Assembly: GCA_023436205.1 (NCBI GenBank)
Contig: JAEZKC010000088.1
Coordinates: forward strand, 9,266 to 73,265
Length of the DNA: 64,000 bases
Reading direction: 5' to 3'
Source of the DNA: Fibrobacterota bacterium
GTDB taxonomy: Bacteria > Fibrobacterota > Chitinivibrionia > Chitinivibrionales > Chitinispirillaceae
Shown here: one piece after another, positions 35,988 through 44,917 of the stretch
How the letters are laid out: each line of letters starts with the position of its first letter
Numbering within the stretch: the stretch's first letter is position 1
The notes under the pieces: model-generated
What the model was told of the DNA's origin: nothing
Database searches by the model: none
Seen by the model: only the letters and a program-made list of their open reading frames with translations
Translations under genes and position numbers: made by a program

Positions 35988-36740
35988 ATGACAACTGTGA
36001 CGGATATTCTTCCAGAGCTTACTACAGATGAGCAGGTTATTGCTTACATCAAGGCTGATAAAGCATCTCTGATGGAGCAAATTAGTGCGGGCTTTGCACA
36101 TGAGACAAAGAACCCTATCGGGCTTATTATGCTCAGTGCCGACGTGCTTAGCGATTCATGGAGCCTGCAGGTGGATGACAATAATCGCAGGGAGGAGTTG
36201 CTCAGTGGCGGAGTGAGTTCGATCCAGCAAAGTGCTGCGAAACTGATGATGCTCATTTCCGCCATGAATGACTTCATGCAGCCCCTTGGGGCAAAAATTA
36301 ACAGTCAAATAAACCTGAATGAAATCCTGGAACGATCTCTGCTGTTAACTGCTTTTAATGCTCGCAGACTTGTGGGCAGAGTGGAAACTTCATTTCAGAA
36401 TTATCTGCCCCAAATCGTAGCAGATGTAAGTTCACTGTATCACATTGTTATTTCTCTGATTTTAAAAGTGATTGAGTTGGGGATAGTTTCCGATTCGGTT
36501 CTTACCGTAAGTACTGAAATAAATGGAGACATGGTGGAATTAAACATTCGACTCAAAGGAATAGACCCTTCGTACAGTAGCGGGTGCATGCTCGATCAAT
36601 CAGAGAAAAATACAAGCTGGTGGACTCTGTTTACACTCGCAAAAAGGTTGCAGGCTGAAATCGGTCCGGTTGAGCAATCCGATAATCAGGTCGCCCTGAA
36701 AGTCGGATTTTTAAAGTCTCAGGAAGTATACAGTGGATAG
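35988..36740 (+). CDS. Degenerate sensor histidine kinase (HisKA with decayed ATPase domain)
   Basis: 250 residues, cytoplasmic. HisKA is well preserved: H38 in ISAGFAHETKNPIGLIMLSA. The expected ATPase domain lacks its signatures: the N box reads HIVISLILKVIELG with no asparagine, and no DxGxG or GxGLG loops are visible. Autophosphorylation is therefore unlikely. It may be phosphorylated by another kinase or act as a phosphatase or adaptor. Its stop overlaps the GTG of the NtrC-type regulator at 36733 by eight bases, so the pair is cotranslated and presumably interacts. Confidence 0.8.
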   Translation: MTTVTDILPELTTDEQVIAYIKADKASLMEQISAGFAHETKNPIGLIMLSADVLSDSWSLQVDDNNRREELLSGGVSSIQQSAAKLMMLISAMNDFMQPLGAKINSQINLNEILERSLLLTAFNARRLVGRVETSFQNYLPQIVADVSSLYHIVISLILKVIELGIVSDSVLTVSTEINGDMVELNIRLKGIDPSYSSGCMLDQSEKNTSWWTLFTLAKRLQAEIGPVEQSDNQVALKVGFLKSQEVYSG

Positions 36741-38139
36741 GGCCTTATTTCCTCTTAAGCCGATTCTTATTGTGGATGATGAGGAAAATTTTCTTCGCAT
36801 GTCCGGGATTGCATTGGCATCCGAGGGAATCAACAACATTGTTATGTGCAATGACAGCAGAAAGGCTCTAAAGCATCTTCAGGAAAAATCCTACAGTATA
36901 GTGGCTTTAGATATTAATATGCCCTTTGTGTCAGGTATCGAGCTGCTTAGAATTATCTCCAAAGAATACCCGGAAACCGGTATTATCATGATCACCGGTA
37001 TTGAGGATATTAAGACAGTTGTTGAATGTATACGAGCGGGGGCTTTTGATTATATAGTTAAGCCGGTTCGAAAAGATGAGCTGGCGCTTGCTTTTAGAAA
37101 ACTTCTGGATTTCCAGGAATTCAGAAGCGAAGCGAATTCACTTAAGGACACGGTTCTCAGCAGTGAATTGAAAAATCCTGATGCTTTCAAGGAAATTATC
37201 ACCTGCAGTGATCAGATGATCAACATTTTCCGCTATACAGAGGTAATTGCTGATACCAGATTGCCGGTTCTGATTACGGGAGAAACCGGAACCGGTAAGG
37301 AACTGATGGCCAAGGCTATCCATACTTTGAGTGGAAGGGCTGGAAAACTGGTGACCATAAATGTTGCCGGAGTGGATGACACTATGTTTTCCGATACTCT
37401 GTTTGGCCATCGCAAGGGTGCTTTCAGCGGTGCTGATTCGGAGCGTCGCGGCCTTATCGAAGAAGCTTCAGATGGAACCCTTTTCCTTGATGAAATCGGA
37501 GATTTGTCGCCTGAAAGTCAAGTGAAGCTTTTGCGGCTTCTTCAGGACGGCTCCTATTATCCCCTGGGGTCAGATGTTTCCAAACGCAGTACTGCCAGGG
37601 TGGTGGCGGCCACTAATAAGAGTTTGGAGCATTTGAAAAAAGACGGATCTTTCAGAAAAGATCTATTCTACAGACTGGAAAGTCACAGCATCTCTCTTCC
37701 GCCACTTAGAGAGCGTAAAGGAGATATTTCTCTTCTGGTTGACACTTTCATTGGGCAGTCGGCTCGAGATATGAATAAAAAGGAGCCCACCTATCCCCCG
37801 GAACTGATTCCGCTTCTTGAGTGCTACAATTTCCCCGGTAATATAAGGGAGCTGCAGGGGATGATTTTTGATGCTGTCAGTCTTCATCGGAGCGGGGTGA
37901 TGTCTCTGGAGTCAATCAGGGCAAAGATCGGAAGTAAAATTCAGGATCGCATGCAAACGGATTTGCAATTAGAGTCATCAGTTAATCTTGTGTTTCCAGA
38001 AACTCTTCCTACTCTTGATCAGGTCCAGAAAGCACTGATTGAGGAAGCTTTGAAGCGGGCTAAGGGAAATAAAACTTTAGCCGCTCAGATGCTCGGCCTC
38101 ACAAGGCAAACATTGAATAACTGGATACGACGTCCTTAG
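36733..38139 (+). CDS. NtrC-family sigma-54 activator (receiver, AAA+, Fis-type HTH)
   Basis: 468 residues from a GTG at 36733 behind AGGA. The receiver (1-120) has the acidic pair in ILIVDDEENF and phospho-Asp60 in ALDINMP. The AAA+ domain has Walker A GETGTGKE (183-190), the sigma-54 contact loop as GAFSGA (229-234, the common form being GAFTGA), and Walker B TLFLDE (249-254). The C-terminal helix-turn-helix is NKTLAAQMLGLTRQTLNNWI. It hydrolyses ATP to open sigma-54 promoters. A good sigma-54 site lies at 38413, 274 bases after its stop and in front of cheA. Its enhancer site is not identified. Confidence 0.93.
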   Translation: MDRALFPLKPILIVDDEENFLRMSGIALASEGINNIVMCNDSRKALKHLQEKSYSIVALDINMPFVSGIELLRIISKEYPETGIIMITGIEDIKTVVECIRAGAFDYIVKPVRKDELALAFRKLLDFQEFRSEANSLKDTVLSSELKNPDAFKEIITCSDQMINIFRYTEVIADTRLPVLITGETGTGKELMAKAIHTLSGRAGKLVTINVAGVDDTMFSDTLFGHRKGAFSGADSERRGLIEEASDGTLFLDEIGDLSPESQVKLLRLLQDGSYYPLGSDVSKRSTARVVAATNKSLEHLKKDGSFRKDLFYRLESHSISLPPLRERKGDISLLVDTFIGQSARDMNKKEPTYPPELIPLLECYNFPGNIRELQGMIFDAVSLHRSGVMSLESIRAKIGSKIQDRMQTDLQLESSVNLVFPETLPTLDQVQKALIEEALKRAKGNKTLAAQMLGLTRQTLNNWIRRP

Positions 38140-38246
38140 TGCCTCTAAAGGCCCCGGTAATTTTTTTTCCATGGTGAAAAGATAGCGCCCCTTCATCCCC
38201 AAAAAGATCAACGACTTACATGAATTCCCTTATCCTGCCGTAAAAA

Positions 38247-38278
38247 AAATTTCCAGGGCTGGCCCGATCTGGAAATTT
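38247..38278 (-). terminator. Inverted repeat with minus-strand U-tract
   Basis: AAATTTCCAG (38247-38256) and CTGGAAATTT (38269-38278) are perfectly complementary. On the minus strand the stem runs into a long T-run, the geometry of an intrinsic terminator for minus-strand transcription, but no minus-strand gene is seen upstream. It could equally be a regulatory palindrome for the neighbouring activator. Confidence 0.4.
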
Positions 38279-38412
38279 CGATCTGTATTCCTGTTTGTAA
38301 CAATTAATCTCATGTAAGCCTGCACTTAACACTGCTCTACTTTGAATAAATACAATGCCTTAGAACTGGTTGACATTGTGTGATTCAGTTTTTGGTGGAC
38401 CATCAGTAAAAA

Positions 38413-38430
38413 TTGGCAAAGTAATTGCAT
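38413..38430 (+). promoter_or_regulatory. Sigma-54 (RpoN) promoter of the chemotaxis operon
   Basis: TTGGCA-AAGTAA-TTGCAT, with the invariant GG (38415-38416) and GC (38427-38428) separated by exactly 10 bases and both TGGCA and TTGCA cores intact. It is 58 bases upstream of the cheA ATG, on the correct strand, immediately downstream of an NtrC-family activator gene. Confidence 0.75.
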
Positions 38431-38487
38431 AAATTCCTCTCTCTGAAATTTTGATTCGGATATGAAATTGTGAGGTGACGGAAAAGT

Positions 38488-40935
38488 ATGAATGCGCTTC
38501 ATTGGTTGAACAAGGCAATGTCTCATCTTCCGCTGGTTGATAAACAGGATCTTTCCGTCCTGGCTTCAGTGATGACCGATCTTGAACAGGCTGCAGAATT
38601 TCCTGAAGCCGCTTCAATAAAGGCGCAGCTCAGGAAAACCTGCAGCTTGGCTGAGACAATGATTCTGGGTGAAACAGATTTCGAATCTGGAATGAAGAGG
38701 CTTTACCAGAGCATCTCGAAAATGCTTGAAAGCACTGAGGAGAACGAGACGAGCGTTCAGGAGGAAGCTGGTTCAGAACTTCAGGAGTTGCGCACTCGTT
38801 TTGCGTCTAGCCAGGGCTCTGTTCTGGAGGATTTTGAAGCCGCTGTCCTGGAGATGGATAAAAAGGAAACGGTTGACTATGGTACTGTGAAGCGTATGCT
38901 GCACACCTGGAAGGGTGAGTTCGGGGTTTTGGAATGTCCTGAAGTGTCTTCCTTAATACATAGTCTGGAGGAGGAAATATCTTCGGGGTCTTCTGGAGCG
39001 GATTGCTTTCTGAAGTTAAAGGATTTTCTTGCAGGGCAGATGCAGCAGCTCGCAGAGGGGCTGGAGATTAAAGTGTCGGATTCCATAAGGGATTCGATTC
39101 TGCATTCAAGCGAACAGCCGAAGCATAAGCAGTCTATTCCGAGAAGTCAATTTATCGAGGCTGATCCTTCATTACTGAAAGACTTTGCAGTGGAAGCCAG
39201 GGATCACATTCAAGTGGCGGAAGTCGTCCTTCTTGAGCTTGAGACAGATCCGCAGAATGCGGATCATTTAAACAGCGTATTCAGAGCTTGTCATACTATA
39301 AAGGGTGTTGCCGGCTTCATTGGCCTTAATGAGATTGCTGAGTTGTCTCATTCTGTGGAAAACCTGATGGATCAGGCAAGAAGGGGAGAACTGATCCTTA
39401 CCGCAGGTCACATTGATGTAATTCTGCAGGCCACAGATTGTCTTAAAGAATTTATCACCATTGTTGAAAATTATTTAGGAGGCGCTCCCTATACTATTCC
39501 TGTCACTTTTTCTGAAATATTGGACAAACTCAGGTTTCCTTTTGCAGAAAATGCTTCTGAAGTGAAAATGTCGGCTAAACAGAAAAAAGTGGGTCAGATA
39601 CTCCTGGAGCAGGGTGCTGTGAGTGAACAGGATATTGATGCTGCTTTGAAAAAGCAGGCACAGGGTGATGAGCGTAAAGTGGGCGAAATTCTGCTTGAGG
39701 AGCAGAAGGTATCAGCCCGGGAGATCGGGGGGGCTTTGGCAACTCAGGTGAATGCCAAGAGCCACCATGTTGAAGATACCATAAGAGTTCCTGTCAGCAA
39801 ACTTGATCAGCTCATTGATGCTATCGGGGAAGCTGTTATTGCACAATCAATGATTACAGCTGATCCGGTTATGAAGCAATCTGCAGATCAATCTCTTCAG
39901 ACAAAACTGGCACAGACTGCCATGATTATGCGACAGGTGCAGGAACTGTCTATGTCTCTGAGAATGGTTTCTGTAAAGCCAGTGTTTCAGAAAATGGTAC
40001 GTCTGGTTCGGGATCTTTGCAAAAAAGTAGGTAAGGAAGTTGATCTCGTTCTGGAAGGTGAGGATACCGAAATAGACAAGTCAGTAGTAGAAAACATTGG
40101 GGATCCACTCATGCACATGATCAGAAATTCGATTGATCATGGAATTGAAATGCCTGAGGAACGGGTTGCAAAAGGGAAGCCGGCAAAGGGCACCGTTGTT
40201 CTCAGGGCTTATCATAAGGCAGGTAACGTGTTTATTGAAATCCAGGACAATGGAAAAGGGCTGGATCGCAGCATGATCTGTGAAAAAGCACTCTCCAAAG
40301 GCCTGGTTGCTTCAACTGAAAGCTTAAGTGATGCAGAGGTGTATCAGTTCATTTTTCTTCCCGGGTTTTCCACAGCCAAGGTGGTTACCGATATATCTGG
40401 TCGGGGAGTGGGGATGGATGTGGTGCGAAGAAATATAGAGAATTTGCGAGGTTCAGTGGAAATAGGGTCACAGCAGGGTGTTGGAACCACCTTTACAATA
40501 CGGTTGCCATTAACACTTGCAATTATAGACGGGATGGTGGTGCGGTCTGGAGAAAGTGTTTACATTGTACCCACGTTATCTATTCTTGAAACCATGGATG
40601 CAAGCGGAGACAGTGTGGTGTCGGTGCTGGGTAAAGGTGAAATGCTCAAAGTGAGGGAAAACTTTATTCCTGTTGTCAGAATGTCAACCATATTTGACGA
40701 AAGTTCGGGGAAGAACGATGCCCATATCGCGTTGATTGTTGAAGATATGCTCGGCCATAAAGTCGGCTTAATTGTAAACGAAATCATTGGCCAGCAGCAG
40801 GTAGTTATAAAGAATCTTGGTGGCGGGATGCAGGAAGTACCCGGTATTTCCGGTGGCGCCATAATGAGTGATGGAAATGTCAGCCTTATTGTGGATATTG
40901 GAGGTTTAATAAAGGTGGCTCAAAATGCGGTATAA
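38488..40935 (+). CDS. cheA: Chemotaxis histidine kinase CheA with extra Hpt and MshEN-like repeats
   Basis: 815 residues. An N-terminal Hpt-like domain has H139 (HTWKGEFG). The canonical P1 Hpt has H269 in RACHTIKGVAGF. Between P1 and P3 (~365-425) lie two MshEN/T2SSE_N-like repeats (KKVGQILLEQGAVSEQDID and RKVGEILLEEQKVSAREIG). P3 dimerisation (~430-510), P4 ATPase (N box MIRNSIDHGIEMP, G1 IQDNGKGLD, G2 GRGVGMDVV) and P5 CheW-like domain (~680-815) follow. It phosphorylates receivers in response to receptors. First gene of the operon, behind the sigma-54 site. The MshEN-like insert is the oddity. Confidence 0.92.
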   Translation: MNALHWLNKAMSHLPLVDKQDLSVLASVMTDLEQAAEFPEAASIKAQLRKTCSLAETMILGETDFESGMKRLYQSISKMLESTEENETSVQEEAGSELQELRTRFASSQGSVLEDFEAAVLEMDKKETVDYGTVKRMLHTWKGEFGVLECPEVSSLIHSLEEEISSGSSGADCFLKLKDFLAGQMQQLAEGLEIKVSDSIRDSILHSSEQPKHKQSIPRSQFIEADPSLLKDFAVEARDHIQVAEVVLLELETDPQNADHLNSVFRACHTIKGVAGFIGLNEIAELSHSVENLMDQARRGELILTAGHIDVILQATDCLKEFITIVENYLGGAPYTIPVTFSEILDKLRFPFAENASEVKMSAKQKKVGQILLEQGAVSEQDIDAALKKQAQGDERKVGEILLEEQKVSAREIGGALATQVNAKSHHVEDTIRVPVSKLDQLIDAIGEAVIAQSMITADPVMKQSADQSLQTKLAQTAMIMRQVQELSMSLRMVSVKPVFQKMVRLVRDLCKKVGKEVDLVLEGEDTEIDKSVVENIGDPLMHMIRNSIDHGIEMPEERVAKGKPAKGTVVLRAYHKAGNVFIEIQDNGKGLDRSMICEKALSKGLVASTESLSDAEVYQFIFLPGFSTAKVVTDISGRGVGMDVVRRNIENLRGSVEIGSQQGVGTTFTIRLPLTLAIIDGMVVRSGESVYIVPTLSILETMDASGDSVVSVLGKGEMLKVRENFIPVVRMSTIFDESSGKNDAHIALIVEDMLGHKVGLIVNEIIGQQQVVIKNLGGGMQEVPGISGGAIMSDGNVSLIVDIGGLIKVAQNAV

Positions 40936-40994
40936 ACACAATGAATCTTTTTTAACAGTAAACCCATCAAATCAACACGAAAAGGAAGGTTTGT

Positions 40995-41504
40995 ATGAGT
41001 GAAAACAGGGTAGCGGGTACTGAAATGACTGACTTGGCTGGAAAGTATCTCACGTTTCGATTGGCCGAGGAGGGATATGGAATCGAAATACTCAAGGTTC
41101 AGGAGATTATCGGACTGATGAGTATCACTCGTATTCCCAAAACACCCGATTTCATCCGTGGCGTGATCAATCTTCGCGGAAAAGTGATTCCGGTGATTGA
41201 TCTGCGCCTCAAGTTCGGTCTCGAAAAGAAGGAAAATACCGAAAAGACCTGTATTATTGTGGTTCAGGTGGAAAAGAGTGCCGATACCATAGTGACTATG
41301 GGGATAATCGTGGATGAGGTTTCCGAAGTGCTTGACATTACGGCTGAGCAGATCGAACCTCCGCCTTCATTTGGGGCAACAGTGGATACTGATTTCATTC
41401 TGGGTATGGGCAAGGCATCACAGAAGGTGGTAATGCTGCTGGATGTGGATAAAGTATTATCCAGAAATGAGATCGAAAATTTGTCAAGTGTTTCTAAACA
41501 GTAG
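40995..41504 (+). CDS. cheW: Chemotaxis coupling protein CheW
   Basis: 169 residues, ATG at 40995 after AAAGGAAGG. The CheW fold is indicated by LTFRLAEEGYGIEILKVQEI, ITRIPKTPDFIRGVINLRGK and VIPVIDLRLKFGL. It links CheA to the receptors encoded next. Single domain, normal length. Confidence 0.92.
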   Translation: MSENRVAGTEMTDLAGKYLTFRLAEEGYGIEILKVQEIIGLMSITRIPKTPDFIRGVINLRGKVIPVIDLRLKFGLEKKENTEKTCIIVVQVEKSADTIVTMGIIVDEVSEVLDITAEQIEPPPSFGATVDTDFILGMGKASQKVVMLLDVDKVLSRNEIENLSSVSKQ

Positions 41505-41535
41505 TCAAACTTATTTGCAGTAAAGAAGGTTTTTC

Positions 41536-43227
41536 ATGAATATGAAATTGAGTACTAAACTTATCGGTAGCTTTGTAATCGTGGCTGTGATAACACTTAT
41601 AGTTGGTTTGATTGGCATAAATGGAATCAGAAAAATCACCTCTAACCTTATTACTATAGGTAAAAATACTCAACCGTCCATACGGGGGTTGTTGACCATC
41701 AGTGTTGCTCAGTCCGATATTGTTGTAGGTGAAAGGAGTCTTACCAGTTCCTTTATGGTTAAAGATCCGGTTCTTCGTGAAGCTCAATACAGCTGGATCG
41801 CTAGAGGCTGGAAAAAACTGGAAGAGGGATGGGCAGTTTACGAGTCGTTACCGCAGACTGAGCAAGAGGAACAAAATTGGAAAAAATTTGTATCAGTTTT
41901 TGAGGAATGGAAGAGAGAGCATGAAAAATTTATCGAAATCAGCAGACAAAGAGATAAGTATATAGAAAACACAGCAGATAGTTCCAAATTAGATGAGTTT
42001 AACCAGAAACTAAATGATCAGTTGATGGCTACTCGAAAGGGTTATTTGGAGATGACCGAATTATTTGAACCGATCATCGAAATAAACAGAAATCTTGGCC
42101 AGAGCGCTGCTGATGAAGGGGCGAAATCGGCTGCTGCTGCAAACACTATGGCTATAATTGGTATGGTGGTGGGTTTTGCCTTGGCTTTGACACTGGGCAT
42201 TTTCCTGAGCACCTCGGTTTCTAAACAGCTCAATAAAGTCATCGGTGGTCTGAGCAGCGGCTCCGAGCAGGTGGCTTCCGCGGCAAATCAGGTGTCCGGG
42301 TCTTCTCAGCAGATGGCCGAAGGCGCAAACGAGCAGGCGTCAAGTCTTGAGGAGGTGTCAAGCAGCATGGAGGAGATGGCTTCTATGGTGAAGCAGAGCG
42401 CCGATAACGCCAATCAGGCCAATATACTCATGAATGAATCCAAAAACCTGGTGTCAAGAGGCGAACAGTCTATATCAAAAGTCAACTCCGCCATAGGAGA
42501 GATCAAGAAGTCATCCGACCAGACGGCAAAAATCGTCAAAACCATTGACGAGATAGCTTTCCAGACGAATCTGCTGGCGCTCAATGCAGCGGTGGAGGCT
42601 GCACGGGCGGGCGATGCCGGTAAGGGGTTTGCGGTGGTGGCTGAGGAGGTAAGAAATCTGGCCCAGAGAAGTGCCGAGGCGGCAAAGAATACCGCTGCGC
42701 TCATCGAGGAATCACAGAAGAATTCCGAGCAGGGAGTGGCGGTGTCTACCGAGGCAGCCGAGGCGATCAAGGCTATAAGTGAAAGCAGCTCCAAGGTGGC
42801 CGGACTGGTGAACGAAATTGCCGCCGCTGCAAAAGAGCAGGCCCAGGGTATCGATCAGATCAACACCGCAGTTGCCCAGATGGACAAAGTGACACAGGGT
42901 AATGCTGCGAATGCGGAGGAGTCGGCGTCGGCAAGTGAGGAATTGTCCGCTCAGGCCCGTGAGCTTAACGATATGGTTGAGGCGCTGGTTGCTATTGTAG
43001 GTGGAAGCAGTTCTGATGCTAACCGCATGCAGGTACATTCAGTCAGTCATAAACCCGTATCCACTTCGAGGAAAGGGAATACTGTAAACCATTTGACAAC
43101 TCAGAACAGAAGTGGACAGCCCATGATTGCGAAGTCCGGTAGTACAAAAGGGCATGATGCCAAGCCGCAGATTGTCAGTCCTAAACAGATGATTCCGCTC
43201 GATGATGATGAGCTGAGTCAGTTCTAA
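41536..43227 (+). CDS. Methyl-accepting chemotaxis protein, 4HB-type sensor (MCP1)
   Basis: 563 residues. TM1 (residues ~10-30, SFVIVAVITLIVGLIGING) and TM2 (~195-220) flank a helical four-helix-bundle-type periplasmic domain. No complete HAMP is recognisable between TM2 and the signalling region. The conserved tip IDEIAFQTNLLALNAAVEAA and EEVRNLAQRSAEAAKNTAAL is intact, with methylation helices on both sides. The last ~20 residues end in QMIPLDDDELSQF, a terminal tail shared with MCP3 (IPLNDEELRNF) and probably used to recruit adaptation enzymes. First of three tandem receptors. Confidence 0.92.
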   Translation: MNMKLSTKLIGSFVIVAVITLIVGLIGINGIRKITSNLITIGKNTQPSIRGLLTISVAQSDIVVGERSLTSSFMVKDPVLREAQYSWIARGWKKLEEGWAVYESLPQTEQEEQNWKKFVSVFEEWKREHEKFIEISRQRDKYIENTADSSKLDEFNQKLNDQLMATRKGYLEMTELFEPIIEINRNLGQSAADEGAKSAAAANTMAIIGMVVGFALALTLGIFLSTSVSKQLNKVIGGLSSGSEQVASAANQVSGSSQQMAEGANEQASSLEEVSSSMEEMASMVKQSADNANQANILMNESKNLVSRGEQSISKVNSAIGEIKKSSDQTAKIVKTIDEIAFQTNLLALNAAVEAARAGDAGKGFAVVAEEVRNLAQRSAEAAKNTAALIEESQKNSEQGVAVSTEAAEAIKAISESSSKVAGLVNEIAAAAKEQAQGIDQINTAVAQMDKVTQGNAANAEESASASEELSAQARELNDMVEALVAIVGGSSSDANRMQVHSVSHKPVSTSRKGNTVNHLTTQNRSGQPMIAKSGSTKGHDAKPQIVSPKQMIPLDDDELSQF

Positions 43228-43240
43228 GTATTCTAGGAAA

Positions 43241-43270
43241 CAGTTGTCCGGGGTGAAACCCGGGCAGCTG
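43241..43270 (+). repeat. Intercistronic hairpin after MCP1
   Basis: CAGTTGTCCGGG and CCCGGGCAGCTG pair over 12 positions (two G-U) around the loop GTGAAA. The loop and the CCGG core recur in the next receptor gap (44990-45011). Confidence 0.5.
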
Positions 43271-43302
43271 CTGCAAGTATCATTTTGCGGGATGAAGTAA
43301 TT

Positions 43303-44904
43303 ATGAAAAAGATGTCAGAATGGTCATTGAGAGTTCGGTTGATCGGGTTTGTACTTTTGGCAATGTTTTGTTTGGGAGTTTTACTGGTTGTTTTAAATTC
43401 AAGATCAGCTGTTAAATTAGCGAATCGATTGGTTGATCATACAATACATATGAAGCTTGAAGGTGATGTGCGGGCAATGCGCAGTTACGTCAGATCGGAT
43501 TTCGGACAATTCGGTTATGCAGATAATCAATTAACAGATCAGACGGGACATCCTGTTGCCGGTCGCCACGAGCTAGTGGACAAAATATCACAGGATCTTG
43601 GTGTGGTGGCAACCATTTTTCAAAGGGAACGTGGCGATTTTACCAGAATAAGTACCAGCATACGGACGGATAACGGACAGAGGGCGGTTAATACTCAGCT
43701 TGGAACTAAAAGTTCGGCATACGAGCCGATAATGGAGGGCGATACTTATATCGGATCAGCCCAGATCCTGGGTGAGCCGTATGCTACTGCATACGATCCG
43801 ATCATCGATTCCAAAGGAGAAGTGATCGGTATACTGTTTCTTGGAATTGCTCAATCAGAAATCAACGCCATGAAGCACCGAGAAATGCGGGAGCTGATAA
43901 GGAATGCAGTTGTACTGTTTATCGTTCTTATGATCTGCAGCTCGATACTGACCTGGTTTTTCGGAAACAGCATTGTTAACCAAATCACTCGTGTAATAGC
44001 CGGATTGAGAAGATCATCGGAACAGGTCTCCTCTGCTGCCGATCAGGTAAGTGCTTCAAGCCAGCAGATGGCCGAGGGTGCGAATGAACAGGCTTCAAGC
44101 CTGGAGGAGGTTTCAAGCAGTCTTGAGGAGTCGTCCTCCATGGTTAAGCAGAACGCAGACAATGCAGTACAGGCAAACAGCCTTATGGAGGACACAAAGA
44201 GGCGGGTGGAGAAGGGGAATGCATCAATCGGCAAAGTGAATTCAGCCATCCAGGAGATAAAGAAGTCTTCAGATCAAACAGCTAAAATTGTAAAGACCAT
44301 TGATGAGATCGCATTTCAGACAAACCTTCTGGCGCTCAACGCGGCAGTTGAAGCTGCCCGGGCAGGTGATGCCGGGAAGGGATTCGCGGTTGTCGCCGAA
44401 GAGGTGCGCAGTCTTGCTCAGCGAAGCGCTGAAGCTGCCAAAAATACTGCAGCGTTAATTGAGGAATCCCAGAAGAATGCTGATAATGGCGTGATGGTGA
44501 GCAGTGAAGCTGCGCAAGCTGTAAAGGGGATATCTGAAAGTGCGATCAAGGTGGCTGGTCTGATTAATGAGATCAGCGCAGCCAGTAAAGAGCAGGCCCA
44601 GGGAATCGATCAGATCAACTCTGCGGTTGCAGAGATGGATAAAGTGACTCAGAGCAACGCGGCGAATGCGGAAGAGTCGGCTTCTGCAAGTGAGGAGCTT
44701 TCGGCTCAGGCTCGCGAGCTTAATGACATGGTGGAGGCACTGGTCGCCATTGTGGGTGGTAGAAGTTCCGATGATAAGCGGATGCAGGCACACTCGCCAA
44801 ATTATATGTCAACATCAGCTTCCAGAAAGGGGAATACTGCCGGTCAGCTTAGTACTCAGAAGAAGAACAGTCGTCCCATGATTACCGGGTTGGGTATGCC
44901 GTGA
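43303..44904 (+). CDS. Methyl-accepting chemotaxis protein, Cache-type sensor (MCP2), C-tail lost
   Basis: 533 residues from the ATG at 43303; a TTG six codons earlier lacks support. TM1 (residues ~10-32) and TM2 (~205-225) flank a single Cache (sCache)-type periplasmic domain (VATIFQREGRG-like region, GDTYIGSAQILGEPYATAYD, DSKGEVIGILFLGIA). The signalling tip is as in MCP1. It stops at SRPMITGLGMP, whereas MCP1 goes on for about 20 residues to its conserved tail. The tail-coding DNA is still present downstream (44918-44977) but in another frame, so the receptor has been truncated by a frameshift. Confidence 0.9.
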   Translation: MKKMSEWSLRVRLIGFVLLAMFCLGVLLVVLNSRSAVKLANRLVDHTIHMKLEGDVRAMRSYVRSDFGQFGYADNQLTDQTGHPVAGRHELVDKISQDLGVVATIFQRERGDFTRISTSIRTDNGQRAVNTQLGTKSSAYEPIMEGDTYIGSAQILGEPYATAYDPIIDSKGEVIGILFLGIAQSEINAMKHREMRELIRNAVVLFIVLMICSSILTWFFGNSIVNQITRVIAGLRRSSEQVSSAADQVSASSQQMAEGANEQASSLEEVSSSLEESSSMVKQNADNAVQANSLMEDTKRRVEKGNASIGKVNSAIQEIKKSSDQTAKIVKTIDEIAFQTNLLALNAAVEAARAGDAGKGFAVVAEEVRSLAQRSAEAAKNTAALIEESQKNADNGVMVSSEAAQAVKGISESAIKVAGLINEISAASKEQAQGIDQINSAVAEMDKVTQSNAANAEESASASEELSAQARELNDMVEALVAIVGGRSSDDKRMQAHSPNYMSTSASRKGNTAGQLSTQKKNSRPMITGLGMP

Positions 44905-44917
44905 CACTGTTGAATTG

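Larger units (their letters stand above)
38140..38487. other. Regulatory gap between the NtrC-type gene and cheA
   Basis: 348 bases with no supported gene. It contains the sigma-54 promoter match at 38413-38430 and an inverted repeat at 38247-38278 (described separately). A TTGACA at 38370 has no matching -10. A short T-run after GGCCCCGG (about 38152-38170) could be a weak terminator for the activator gene. Confidence 0.5.

Noticed and set aside
38370..38375. TTGACA as a sigma-70 -35 box for cheA
   Set aside because: No -10-like sequence 16-18 bases downstream; the sigma-54 site is the better candidate.
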